DNA of 64,000 bases from Acidipropionibacterium virtanenii (GTDB lineage: Bacteria; Actinomycetota; Actinomycetes; Propionibacteriales; Propionibacteriaceae). Location: the NCBI RefSeq assembly GCF_003325455.1, contig NZ_CP025198.1:1240001-1304000 (forward strand), written 5' to 3'. The position numbers and the translations under genes were made by a program. Positions 8,766 to 19,186 of the stretch are shown here, piece after piece. Every line of letters starts with the position of its first letter. Within the stretch, counting starts at the first letter, position 1. The notes beneath the pieces are model-generated. The model made no database searches. It was not told the origin of the DNA and was given only the letters and a program-made list of their open reading frames with translations.

Positions 8766-11700
8766 GTCTCGCCCCCGCATACGCGAGGCGGATCACCTCG
8801 TCGGCGAGCTCCATGAATTCCCAGAGGGCTCACCCCCGCATACGCGGGGCGGATGTCACCGACGTCGACGCCATGCTGCGGGTGCTGGGCTCACCCCCGC
8901 ATACGCGGGGCGGATGTCACCGACGTCGACGCCATGCTGCGGGTGCTGGGCTCACCCCCGCATACGCGGGGCGGATTCGGCGACCATGCCGACGTCTTTG
9001 CCGGACAGGGGCTCACCCCCGCATACGCGGGGCGGATACGAAGCAGACCATCCAGACCGGCATCGACGGGGGCTCACCCCCGCATACGCGGGGCGGATGT
9101 CGCCCCGAAGTTGTAGGAGCGCACGTAGGAGGGCTCACCCCCGCATACGCGGGGCGGATGACTGGAGGACGGCGGGCACGTTCGCCGCGTCGGGCTCACC
9201 CCCGCATACGCGGGGCGGATTATGGCCTGCCGATGATGAGCGGATGGCAGCGGGGCTCACCCCCGCATACGCGGGGCGGATCCGCGCTGGCCGTCAACGT
9301 CCCCGGCTTCCCCGGGCTCACCCCCGCATACGCGGGGCGGATCCCTTGGCGCAATTCAAACAGGGGATGATGCAGGGCTCACCCCCGCATACGCGGGGCG
9401 GATCTGAGCAAACGCCGCACGCATGCCGACGATCAAAGGCTCACCCCCGCATACGCGGGGCGGATCGAAACAATGCCACGCGGTGAATTCCTCCGAGCGG
9501 GCTCACCCCCGCATACGCGGGGCGGATACCCCGAGCGGGTGACCGATCATGCTTGAGGAGGGCTCACCCCCGCATACGCGGGGCGGATCTGTCCGGCGAG
9601 GACGTCACCGACGAGGGCGTGGGCTCACCCCCGCATACGCGGGGCGGATCGAACCGCTCTCGCCGACATGGACAATCTCGGTGGGGCTCACCCCCGCATA
9701 CGCGGGGCGGATTTCGGCGCAGGTCAACAGGTAGACGACAGTGCTGGGCTCACCCCCGCATACGCGGGGCGGATACGCGCGACTTCGACGGGGACCGGCT
9801 GGCAGTGGGCTCACCCCCGCATACGCGGGGCGGATCGCTGCCAGCTCGGAGCCATCGACCCCATGGCGGGCTCACCCCCGCATACGCGGGGCGGATGTCC
9901 TTGTTGGCCTGTTCGATGCGACGGTACTGGGCTCACCCCCGCATACGCGGGGCGGATGGGACGACGCGCACGGTCTCGATCTGCTGCCTGGGCTCACCCC
10001 CGCATACGCGGGGCGGATAAGCTGATCGGAGGATCGGGGATGCCCTCGATGGGCTCACCCCCGCATACGCGGGGCGGATACTGGCCATCCTCCGACAGGA
10101 GCGTCTGTGGCGGGCTCACCCCCGCATACGCGGGGCGGATGGCGATCATGGTGGCGATCTCCTCGGGGATGGGGGCTCACCCCCGCATACGCGGGGCGGA
10201 TCTACTGCCCTCGGTCGTGTGCAGCACCAGCACGGGCTCACCCCCGCATACGCGGGGCGGATAACACCGGCCAGGGGGCCAAGACCGACGTGCACGGCTC
10301 ACCCCCGCATACGCGGGGCGGATGCGACGGCGACCTGGCGTGCGGCGGCCGACTGCGGCTCACCCCCGCATACGCGGGGCGGATTGAAAGGAGGAGGCCG
10401 TGAGACGACCTGACAGGGGCTCACCCCCGCATACGCGGGGCGGATTGACCGTGAGGACATGAATGTGAGGATGGGGCGGGCTCACCCCCGCATACGCGGG
10501 GCGGATATGTGCTACGCCGACAACACCACTCACTCCGCGGGCTCACCCCCGCATACGCGGGGCGGATACGGTCCAGGGCGCCAGGAGCGGGCGGGCCGGC
10601 GGCTCACCCCCGCATACGCGGGGCGGATTCCGTCAACGCGTCGAGGATCAGGCGCTGCATCGGCTCACCCCCGCATACGCGGGGCGGATTCGATTGGAAC
10701 CTGTCCACGAGGAGTCGAGATCGGCTCACCCCCGCATACGCGGGGCGGATTGATCGGGCGGCCTTTCGTATGCGGCTGGGACTGGCTCACCCCCGCATAC
10801 GCGGGGCGGATCGCCCGTACAGGTGCGCCTGCGTCCTGTACTGCGGCTCACCCCCGCATACGCGGGGCGGATTCCGGCGCGGACACCGTCATCCCCGCAT
10901 TCATCGGCTCACCCCCGCATACGCGGGGCGGATGGGACGCCGATCTATGCGTCGGCGTCCGGTGACGGCTCACCCCCGCATACGCGGGGCGGATTGCCGC
11001 TGCGATTCACCCATCGCCGCGAGGTAGGGCTCACCCCCGCATACGCGGGGCGGATATCGGCCAGAGAGGCGACGCGGCGCCACCGCCGGGCTCACCCCCG
11101 CATACGCGGGGCGGATCTGCAACTGCTACGACACGATGAACGCGTCCGGGGCTCACCCCCGCATACGCGGGGCGGATCCTCGGGTGGAGACCCCGTGCGC
11201 CTCCATCTGGGGCTCACCCCCGCATACGCGGGGCGGATCCGGTCTGAGGCCCACCCTGACCCGACCACCGGGGCTCACCCCCGCATACGCGGGGCGGATA
11301 GTCACCGGGACGGCCATCCGGTCAAACAAGCGGGCTCACCCCCGCATACGCGGGGCGGATCTCATGCTTCCACGCCGCCCATCTGGTCTCCTCGGCTCAC
11401 CCCCGCATACGCGGGGCGGATGCGCTGGGATCGGTGGGGGTGTCCGGATGTGCGGGGCTCACCCCCGCATACGCGGGGCGGATTAGTCGCTCGCTCCGAG
11501 CGGTCCGCCGTCGGGGGGCTCACCCCCGCATACGCGGGGCGGATATCCGGTGCGGCAAATCCGGGTGCTGCTCACAAGGCTCACCCCCGCATACGCGGGG
11601 CGGATCCAGCCTGTCTCGGTCAACACCAGGAAGCGCTGGGCTCACCCCCGCATACGCGGGGCGGATTGGTCAGTGCTGCGGTGAATGTGCGCATCATGGG

Positions 11701-12826
11701 GCTCACCCCCGCATACGCGGGGCGGATACCATCTACCAGGTGGCCTCCGAGCTCGACATGGGCTCACCCCCGCATACGCGGGGCGGATTGCCTTGCTGGC
11801 ATCTCACCTGGGAGCGGGAAGGGCTCACCCCCGCATACGCGGGGCGGATCCATGAGGGCGCTCGCCGACCGTCTGGCCCGCGGGCTCACCCCCGCATACG
11901 CGGGGCGGATCTCTCCACTGTCCGGGAGGGTGGCGGTATGAGGGGCTCACCCCCGCATACGCGGGGCGGATCTCGCCTCGGCTGGCAAAATCGGATTCTC
12001 GGAGGGCTCACCCCCGCATACGCGGGGCGGATGACCTTCCGCCGTGGGAACTCAGTTTCCCACGGGGCTCACCCCCGCATACGCGGGGCGGATTGTGAAT
12101 AGCTGGAGTTGCGTGGTCATGATGGGGGCTCACCCCCGCATACGCGGGGCGGATTTGGCGTCGAATGCTGGAGACTGACGGTTCTCGGGCTCACCCCCGC
12201 ATACGCGGGGCGGATTGATATTCACCTGGTGAGGTTGTGATGGCTGCGGGGCTCACCCCCGCATACGCGGGGCGGATCGCCCCGTACAGCGCCTTCGCGC
12301 CAAGGCTGAGGGCTCACCCCCGCATACGCGGGGCGGATGTTCCGTTCGACCTCTGACGACCCAGCAAAGTGGGCTCACCCCCGCATACGCGGGGCGGATG
12401 ACGTTCTCGGCATTCGTCACCAGCTCCATGTGGGCTCACCCCCGCATACGCGGGGCGGATCAGCCGCGCACGTTGTAGTCGGCGGCGAGCGCGGGCTCAC
12501 CCCCGCATACGCGGGGCGGATGAGCACCACCGATCCCTCAGGCAGCGCGTCGAGGGCTCACCCCCGCATACGCGGGGCGGATGTCTTCTTACCGTCGTAG
12601 CGGGACGCCATGATGGGCTCACCCCCGCATACGCGGGGCGGATAACGCTGAACGGATCAGCAAGAAATCCGGCTACGGCTCACCCCCGCATACGCGGGGC
12701 GGATCCCGCGCTTGGCCGGTGGGTGGATGTGCCCGTCGGCTCACCCCCGCATACGCGGGGCGGATTCGGCATGGCGCGCCTCCTCGAATTCGACGTGCGG
12801 CTCACCCCCGCATACGCGGGGCGGAT
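8766..12826 (-). CRISPR. CRISPR array, 67 repeats and 66 spacers, I-E-like 28-nt repeat
   Basis: By my count 67 repeats of 28 nt, nearly all identical, with a 61-nt period: 60 spacers are 33 nt, five are 34 nt and one is 35 nt. On the minus strand the repeat contains the stem CCCCGC-GTAT-GCGGGG followed by GTGAGCC. This matches the type I-E layout of hairpin then 8-nt 5' handle, so crRNAs should be read on the minus strand, in the same direction as the cas genes. The repeat at 8766-8793 has three mismatches and marks the trailer end. The leader end should be near 12826, only 38 nt from the cas3 stop. The spacers at 8855-8887 and 8916-8948 are identical. Long open frames through the array, full of PPHTRGG or PAYAGR, are artefacts. 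Confidence 0.98.
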
Positions 12827-12864
12827 ACTAACTGACTACGGGCGATACTGGCTGTGGCCCCCTG

Positions 12865-15800
12865 TCAGACCTCACTAGCCCTGCGCGAGCGCGGTCCTCC
12901 GAGCCACTGGAAAACTTTGTCTCCCGCCGCAGGGACCTTCTTCTTTTCTGCGCTGTACACCCAGTCGAGGCCGTCAACCGCCCAAGGCCATCTCGGATGC
13001 ACAGCACCCACATACGTCATTGCGCGCAACTCATTCAGCGTCACTGGCGTTGTCGGCAGCGGGAGGACCAGTTTTCCGGATCGCGTCACGCCAAGACCAC
13101 GCACCGGTCCGCTCCCCAGGAGCCCTATGCCGTACATCGCCAGGGGAGCGAGCACAGAACGGGTCTGTCTGGTCTCGGGGCTTCCGAGGCCATTGATCCC
13201 TGGCTTCACAGCCTCCGGTCTGTCCATGCCGCCGTCGCACTTTTCATCGCTGAATCCCTTTGCCTCGGAGAGGAGAGCGGCGCACACATCGTGGATATCT
13301 GAATGGGAAGGTGTGTTATTCCCTGCCACCATCTTCAGTGCAACGCTCGGGTAGGACGCCATGTTGGCGAAAGGCACGATCGGCATCGGGATCGCACCCT
13401 TCGTCTCTGTCGCCGCAAGATCACTCGCCACCCCGGCGGCGAGTCCAACTTCTGCATCGTCAGCATCAAGGAGGAGACCGTGGAGGCAGGCGGCCGGCTC
13501 CAGTTTCTGATACTTGACTCCGAACCCCATATTGCTGAGTCCGTGCGATGTGGCGAGCGCTTGTGCCTTGTTCCACTGCGGGTCGTGGAGGATCTGGGAA
13601 ACCAGCTCGTCCAGTGGTGCAGTCGTTGTCAGGACCGGGATGATCGGTGCGGCACCAGGGCCTCCAAACGGCTCCCAGTGGATCGTCGCTGCCGGATCGG
13701 CGATATGTGCCGCGATCAGCAGCCCCGTCGCTGCGTGCCAGCCGGTCAAGGGGTGCGTACGCAGTCCGTCCAGCCGGCGTACCTCAGGATGACCGCCAAG
13801 TGGTCCATGAATGGCAGGATCGGACTTGTGGCTGCTCCCTGAAATATCTCGTGGTCGGCACTCCTCGGCCTTCGCCGCTGCATTCCAGTCGGCGAGGCGG
13901 AGAACCGCCTCAAGATAGGACAGCCCCCACACGCCGAATCTGGTATTAAGTTCCGCGAACTGATCGGCATGACCGAGTACACGCGGATACTCAGGAATTC
14001 CTCCACCCGAGGTCCGTACGGGAGGAAGAATCGGCCGGTACCACCCATGATGCGAACCGACAAGATGGCCGAGCAGTGATGGAGCCGTCTCGAGGCGACG
14101 GACCGAGTCTGCTTCATGGCGCCACCCGTCCTCAAGACCGCACGCCTTCCATCGCGCAGCTTCCACCTGAGCGGCGCGCCGCCGGCTTGAGCGTGCCAAT
14201 GGCACGTCATCAGCCCCGATATATGCCTGCCACTCAGGGCGAAGTTTTCCATCGTCATGACAAAGACCCGCCTCCAGCAGCATGTCGATGATCGGTTGCG
14301 GGAGGCCGACCGCCGTGGCATCGGCGTCTGCCCACGCCGCAACTTGCCGCCGGTGCAAGTCCAGAGTTTGCTCTTCCGAGGTTCTCGCCTTGATGTCCTG
14401 CGCGAACCTCACGACGACCGCTTGGTTGCTGCTCTGCAAAATCTGCAGTCGGTCAGAGTTGATATCGAGACCGCAGTACTCCGCAACGTTCTCGGCGAGG
14501 TCCTGCGCCGCATCCTCCAGCGCTTCGAGAGTCTCATCATCGTCGGCCCCTCCGGAGGACCGGGACCCCAGCGTTGCCAGAACATCTGAGAGGCCATTCG
14601 TGTCGACGCCCTCGATCCTGCGTGCGTCGCCGTCGTCGGTCAGCCTCAGCCACAGGGAATGAGTGATCACCAGATCTGCCGATGATGACACGGGCCCGCC
14701 CGCACTCGCCGTCAGCATACGGATCAGCGCATCTGTTGAGATGTCGAGCCCGCCGGCATCGTTCCTGGCGCCGGTCCAGCCGAGCTCAGGGGTATATCCT
14801 CCGAGACTGCTTGAAAGAATGATCTGTGAAGCCTCACTGGCCTCGAAGCGGCTACCTGGGATCGCCCAGCGTTCCTGTCTCGGATCCCAGATTCGGATCT
14901 GCTCCCGATCACTGCCGCCTAACGGATTCCACTGCAGGGATCTGAGGAATACGTCGAAGAGGTCTCGGCGAATGGTGACGTATTCGCTCGGATCGACACG
15001 TGGTGAGCTCGGGTCATCGAAGACCGATAGTTCGTCGCGCCACGCGACAGCGATCTCCCGAGCATGTTCGGTATCAGGGCCGCTGATGAGTGCATCGACC
15101 GGGATATCGGGGTCGGGAACCGGGCGGGTCTGCGCGAGCAGGGGAAGGTGCGATGACGTGAGTGTCCCGATTCGGGCTGGTTCGGCTTCCAGCGCCTCAG
15201 CGTCGAACAGGTCCGACATTTCGATGGCACGCAGCCCGTCGAAGCCCATGTCGATCCCCTGACGAGCTGTCAGGTCGTCCTGTGAGTGCAACAAGCGTGT
15301 TGCCGCCCCGACAGTGCGCTCACCGTAGACAGCGGCACTGCCCTTGCGCACGACGGCTTCTGCAGAGGCGTCGTTCCACCCGGCGACGACGGTTGCTCGA
15401 CCATGCTCATTCGACGTGCCGTCCCGGTTGAGGCGCCCGAGCCGCTGCTTCAATGAGGCCCAGGACGGCGCCTCAGTGATCAGCTCATCGAAGGTGACAT
15501 CCACCCCGACCTCCAGGGTCTGGGTGGCCACAACCGTGCAGGGCCCCTCGAGGAGTTCACTGTCCAGCCCCGTTCTGTCAAACGGTCTGAAGTGCGAGGT
15601 CAGCAGCATGAGCGGAGAGGCGCCGGCCTTTCTCCGGCGGGCGAGCCCGGAATACACCGCCTGGGCGATCTCCACCGTGTTGGCGAACACGATCACCCGT
15701 CGGGCATTTCGCTTCCAGGCCTCCTTGGCAGCGGCGACGAGGGCATTCCTGATCTCGCCGTCGGTCGGCTTCACCCACTGAACGAATGCCGTCCTCCTCG

Positions 15801-16593
15801 CTGCGAGACGCTCAACGGCGGCGTGTCCTCTCTCAGAGGCACTGTCTATAGCGAGTCGTCCTCGATCGCTACCTTGCAAATCCGCGAGAGCAGGCGGCAC
15901 GGTGGCCCCGAGCAGGGCCATCTGGAGCGGAGGGACTCCGAGATCCTCAGGTGCCCGTGCCTGCAATTCCTGCACTCGCAGAATCGTGTGGATGCTCTGC
16001 GACGACAGATGCGGTTCATCGAAGAGGACGAGGGCATCAATGCCGCAGAGGCCGGCCGCGATCGAGCGGGTTCCCGGACTGACCCCGTAACCGCGCAGGA
16101 GGAGCCGCGAGACGTACTGGTGGGAGGTGAGCGATATGACTGAGCAGCCCGTGGCCTGCATCCAGACTCTGTCATCCGGACGTTCGCCGTGGATACTGCT
16201 CACGGTGACGACGAGTTCGTTACCTGCGCTTCGAAGCGGAGCGAGGGAGTCGTGGACCGCTCTGAGTACATCGGTCGTCGGATCGTTGATGCAGGCCGCG
16301 AGGTGGGCTGCATGCGCGGCTGTGGAGTCGATGATCCGACGGCGGTCGACGACATGGAAGATGCGCTGGGGAGCCGTTCGGCGGCTGTCCTCATGACACT
16401 GCCGGGCGAGTTCGTAGACGGCGACATCGATGGCCGATGTCTTCCCGAGTCCGGTCGGAACGGCGAGAGTCCAGGGCCACTGACCGGTTTCCTGGACGCT
16501 GCGTGCCAGGTCGGCCTGCCAGGCATGCGGCTCGAAACCGTGAACCGCTGCAAAGAACTCCGAGAACGTCGGGAACCCCGAACTCGTGGTCAT
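12865..16593 (-). CDS. cas3: Cas3 helicase-nuclease, type I-G/I-U arrangement (helicase then HD) with long C-terminal extension
   Basis: 1242 residues from ATG 16593 (Shine-Dalgarno AAGGAG, 4-bp ATGA overlap with csb2). An open frame extends further upstream but overlaps csb2. Helicase motifs: Walker A VPTGLGKT at 45-52, FDEPH at 191-195, GATVPP near 229, QRLGRLNRDG near 383. The HD nuclease follows the helicase instead of preceding it: LCHDDGK at 777-783, HLVGSHHG near 843, RLADWN near 899. This order is typical of the I-G (formerly I-U) subtype. Residues from about 910 to 1242 form an extra region starting with HPEVRRLDGLRTHPLTGW and AATGLLIAAH. By eye it recalls the N-terminus of Csx17/Cas8u, so it may replace the missing large subunit; that is a hypothesis. 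The predicted role is unwinding and degrading target DNA recruited by the crRNA complex. Confidence 0.9.
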   Translation of the reverse strand: MTTSSGFPTFSEFFAAVHGFEPHAWQADLARSVQETGQWPWTLAVPTGLGKTSAIDVAVYELARQCHEDSRRTAPQRIFHVVDRRRIIDSTAAHAAHLAACINDPTTDVLRAVHDSLAPLRSAGNELVVTVSSIHGERPDDRVWMQATGCSVISLTSHQYVSRLLLRGYGVSPGTRSIAAGLCGIDALVLFDEPHLSSQSIHTILRVQELQARAPEDLGVPPLQMALLGATVPPALADLQGSDRGRLAIDSASERGHAAVERLAARRTAFVQWVKPTDGEIRNALVAAAKEAWKRNARRVIVFANTVEIAQAVYSGLARRRKAGASPLMLLTSHFRPFDRTGLDSELLEGPCTVVATQTLEVGVDVTFDELITEAPSWASLKQRLGRLNRDGTSNEHGRATVVAGWNDASAEAVVRKGSAAVYGERTVGAATRLLHSQDDLTARQGIDMGFDGLRAIEMSDLFDAEALEAEPARIGTLTSSHLPLLAQTRPVPDPDIPVDALISGPDTEHAREIAVAWRDELSVFDDPSSPRVDPSEYVTIRRDLFDVFLRSLQWNPLGGSDREQIRIWDPRQERWAIPGSRFEASEASQIILSSSLGGYTPELGWTGARNDAGGLDISTDALIRMLTASAGGPVSSSADLVITHSLWLRLTDDGDARRIEGVDTNGLSDVLATLGSRSSGGADDDETLEALEDAAQDLAENVAEYCGLDINSDRLQILQSSNQAVVVRFAQDIKARTSEEQTLDLHRRQVAAWADADATAVGLPQPIIDMLLEAGLCHDDGKLRPEWQAYIGADDVPLARSSRRRAAQVEAARWKACGLEDGWRHEADSVRRLETAPSLLGHLVGSHHGWYRPILPPVRTSGGGIPEYPRVLGHADQFAELNTRFGVWGLSYLEAVLRLADWNAAAKAEECRPRDISGSSHKSDPAIHGPLGGHPEVRRLDGLRTHPLTGWHAATGLLIAAHIADPAATIHWEPFGGPGAAPIIPVLTTTAPLDELVSQILHDPQWNKAQALATSHGLSNMGFGVKYQKLEPAACLHGLLLDADDAEVGLAAGVASDLAATETKGAIPMPIVPFANMASYPSVALKMVAGNNTPSHSDIHDVCAALLSEAKGFSDEKCDGGMDRPEAVKPGINGLGSPETRQTRSVLAPLAMYGIGLLGSGPVRGLGVTRSGKLVLPLPTTPVTLNELRAMTYVGAVHPRWPWAVDGLDWVYSAEKKKVPAAGDKVFQWLGGPRSRRASEV

Positions 16594-17921
16594 GACTGAC
16601 TCCTTGTGACGTGATCGGTCGGACGGAACATGCCGAAGCCTTGTTCGGTCGAGGCGCCGAGCATGAGTGGTCCCTTGATCTCGTCCGCGGTCTCGATGCT
16701 CAGCCACCACTGACCGAGACCATCGGTGAGCCCCTCCCCGGACCAGCGGTGATCCTGCGCTGACACCGGGCTGGCCTGGGCCTCCTGCACGATCGCAGTG
16801 GTGCCGTACCGATCCGCGATCTCCTGGGTGATGACGAAGGCGAGGACCCGGGGATCCGGAAAGGCGCGCAACGGCGTCGTCGATACCCACCTGCGTGAAA
16901 CTCTCTCCCACGTGCGTGGTTCGTGTGCTGCTGAGAGCCGTACGGGTCGGCCGCCACGAAGACCCGAGCGCGCGACGGCGTCGGCCACGACCATTGCAGG
17001 TGATGAGTAATCCGCATGGCCACCGTTCCCGAGGAACCCGATACCGACGAGCCGTCCGTCGGAGGCAGTGTGCCCACTCACGGTGAGAGGGAAGGCCCTC
17101 CAACCGGATGGCAGGTCCTGCGCCATCTCAAGGAACAGCTTGCGCACCCGGTGCTGTTCGACAGGGAATTCGAGGGGAACCACAGTCATCGATCCCGGGC
17201 GCACCCGCACCGGGCTGTACGTCAGCGTACGGGTGTAGGCCCCGGCGGGGAGCGGTGGAAGGGCGTTCAGCGCCGGGTCCTCGCCGAAGACGCGTGCGTA
17301 GTTCTCGTCCATCCACTCGATAGTGTTCGGCTGCCAGCCGCGCGTGCGACCGGCAGCGTCCTCGCGGGGATACCAGCTGACACGCGTCGGAGACGCCGGT
17401 AGCAGCTCTGCATGCCGGACCTCGATCATCGCAGGGTCCTGGGAGCGCCCGAAATAGGGGATGAGAGCGGCTGCGGCGTCGAGCGCGGCGGTCTCGTCTG
17501 ACGGAAGGTCGATGTCGATGAGCACATCGATCACGCGCCCATCGAGGGCCATTCCTCCCTGGGGCTTGAGGTCCCGGTTCTTCGAGTCCATGCCGAAGAG
17601 CTGAAGGCCGAGGAACCGTTCCGGCTTGCTGTCGTTGGACTTGGTGAGCTTCTCCGGCAGGGAGGTCCTATCGGTATAAGTGCCGGGGACTTCCAGATCT
17701 ACCGCGTCAGGTGCATGAATGACCGGCGGAGGAGATCCTGCGATGCGCGCGATCGCTGCATGTGCGAGGTCCGCTGTATGTGAGTCCTCGAGTGCGTGTG
17801 CGCCCGCCTTCAGGGCACCCAGGACCCGGACGGGGGCGGGCGGCCACTGCGCCTGTCCCTGGCTGTCCAGCCCGTGGAAGGCGGGTCTCAGCAGGGTGAT
17901 GGTGACAGCGATCACCGTCAT
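16590..17921 (-). CDS. csb2: Csb2, Cas5-type RAMP subunit of a type I-G effector
   Basis: 443 residues. The N-terminus contains WPPAPVRVLGALKAG, the pattern of the Csb2/GSU0054 family (WPPSPxRLLRAL). The C-terminus ends with a RAMP-type glycine-rich loop, GASTEQGFGMFRP. In I-G systems Csb2 is a Cas5-Cas6 fusion that caps the crRNA 5' end and processes repeats. Here a separate Cas6e is also encoded, so its processing half may be redundant or inactive. The start ATG overlaps the csb1 stop (ATGA) and its own stop overlaps the cas3 start, giving a tightly coupled operon. The exact Cas5/Cas6 domain split cannot be drawn by eye. Confidence 0.85.
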   Translation of the reverse strand: MTVIAVTITLLRPAFHGLDSQGQAQWPPAPVRVLGALKAGAHALEDSHTADLAHAAIARIAGSPPPVIHAPDAVDLEVPGTYTDRTSLPEKLTKSNDSKPERFLGLQLFGMDSKNRDLKPQGGMALDGRVIDVLIDIDLPSDETAALDAAAALIPYFGRSQDPAMIEVRHAELLPASPTRVSWYPREDAAGRTRGWQPNTIEWMDENYARVFGEDPALNALPPLPAGAYTRTLTYSPVRVRPGSMTVVPLEFPVEQHRVRKLFLEMAQDLPSGWRAFPLTVSGHTASDGRLVGIGFLGNGGHADYSSPAMVVADAVARSGLRGGRPVRLSAAHEPRTWERVSRRWVSTTPLRAFPDPRVLAFVITQEIADRYGTTAIVQEAQASPVSAQDHRWSGEGLTDGLGQWWLSIETADEIKGPLMLGASTEQGFGMFRPTDHVTRSQS

Positions 17922-19186
17922 TCCCCTTCGCTGAAGGCCTTGTCGCGTTCGGTCTTCACCCGTTCGGCGATCAGGTGTTGCTCCGCCCCGGAGTAGTGCA
18001 GGCGGATGGGCTCGGCGAAGGCCAGACCGAGGCTTGCGGTCTCCTTGGCGGATTCCTGCAATGCTTCGATGATCTCATCTGTTGAGTTGACTGTCAGCTC
18101 TTCCGGTGAGGCGTGACCCCTGGAGACCCAGCCGAAACGCTCCTCAACGGGCACCAGCGCGCACCCGGTACGGAGGAATCCGTCCTCCCCGGCGAGTGCG
18201 TGGCCTGCCAGCGCGAGCAGAGTCAGGGTGGTCAATGCGCTGTCCTTCGCTTGGGTATCGGCGAAGTGGATCGAGCGGAGGACGCTGAGGGAGATGCTCG
18301 CCTGCTGGAGGATCAATTCGCACGCGTACTGCGTCACGAACACGGTGCGGGGAACCTGCCCGAAGCCTGCCTCGGAAGGCTTCTTCCCCTTCGCGCCCCC
18401 GACCTTCAGCGCGTTGTCCTTGAAACTCACCCTCGATGAGTCGGACGCGCCGCCCACAGGATCGAGCTTGGTCGCGCCGGTCCTCACCCCATGAGCACCG
18501 TAGCCGACGATCTCCGAGGAGTAGGCGCGGGGCATCTTATGCCGGGCGGCTGAGCCCGAGGAGAGCCAGAAGCCGTAGATGGCCGCGTTCGGGAAGTGCC
18601 GGTAGAGCTGTTCACCGGTGCGGGGGCTGGTCGTCGTGATGAGTTCCTTGACCGATCCAGGGGCCTCGTCCTGCCAGACCGGGGTGCCGGACTCGGTCTG
18701 CGCGAACTTCATCCAGGCATCGTTCTGGCGGTGGGCGACTTCCCAGGTTGATGCCTCCACCCTGAGCGCCGCTGCTATCTGCGAGTCAGGCTCTGGTGCG
18801 CCCGACGGTGCATCGCTGCCGCCGACAATAAGCGCGGGCAGACGGATCCCCAACCGGTCCTGCGCGTTCCAGAGACATGTCTCCGCCATACCGCTCTCGG
18901 CGCCGACGCTGTCGAGCGCGACACGTGCACCGAGGACGGGACTGCCGTCGGGATCGCGACGAAAAGCGCTGTACCATCCGGAATCGTCCCGCTCCGGGAT
19001 GAACGCAGTATCAGAGACGGCGTGCAGCGGAATCCGCGACTTGTCCCCCTCCGGGCGGGCATAGGTAGGCGGTGACACGGCGACGCTGGCTCCGCCGAGA
19101 GGCCGATGCACGGTCTCGAGGACCAGGCCTGCAACAGCCGGGTCCTTCACGTGCTGCATGACGTTGTTCTTGAGGGTGGTCGACAT
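17918..19186 (-). CDS. csb1: Csb1, Cas7-type backbone subunit of a type I-G effector
   Basis: 422 residues with a strong AGGAGG ribosome site. It carries the Csb1/GSU0053 family signatures: PPTYARPEGDK near the N-terminus, VALDSVGAESGMAE (equivalent to the family's DSVQSxANxxE), and GAKGKKPSEAGFGQVP (equivalent to KGxPSEIGHGNIP). Cas7 proteins polymerise along the crRNA spacer and form the effector backbone. The gene follows cas6e by 87 bp and is translationally coupled to csb2. Presence of Csb1 and Csb2 assigns the interference core to I-G even though the repeat looks like I-E. Confidence 0.88.
   Translation of the reverse strand: MSTTLKNNVMQHVKDPAVAGLVLETVHRPLGGASVAVSPPTYARPEGDKSRIPLHAVSDTAFIPERDDSGWYSAFRRDPDGSPVLGARVALDSVGAESGMAETCLWNAQDRLGIRLPALIVGGSDAPSGAPEPDSQIAAALRVEASTWEVAHRQNDAWMKFAQTESGTPVWQDEAPGSVKELITTTSPRTGEQLYRHFPNAAIYGFWLSSGSAARHKMPRAYSSEIVGYGAHGVRTGATKLDPVGGASDSSRVSFKDNALKVGGAKGKKPSEAGFGQVPRTVFVTQYACELILQQASISLSVLRSIHFADTQAKDSALTTLTLLALAGHALAGEDGFLRTGCALVPVEERFGWVSRGHASPEELTVNSTDEIIEALQESAKETASLGLAFAEPIRLHYSGAEQHLIAERVKTERDKAFSEGE

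Noticed and set aside
6397-8814. 805-codon minus-strand frame overlapping the APC permease
   Set aside because: Shadow frame; the permease frame has real membrane helices and conserved motifs.
8726-12600. Long open frames across the CRISPR array (for example 10823-11941) that look like repeat-rich proteins
   Set aside because: They are translations of the 61-nt repeat units (PPHTRGG, PAYAGR, HPRIRGAD). The period is not a multiple of 3 and there is no ribosome site.
16594-17103. Upstream extension of cas3 to 17103
   Set aside because: Overlaps csb2 entirely, Arg/Gly-rich, and ATG 16593 has a ribosome site plus the ATGA coupling.
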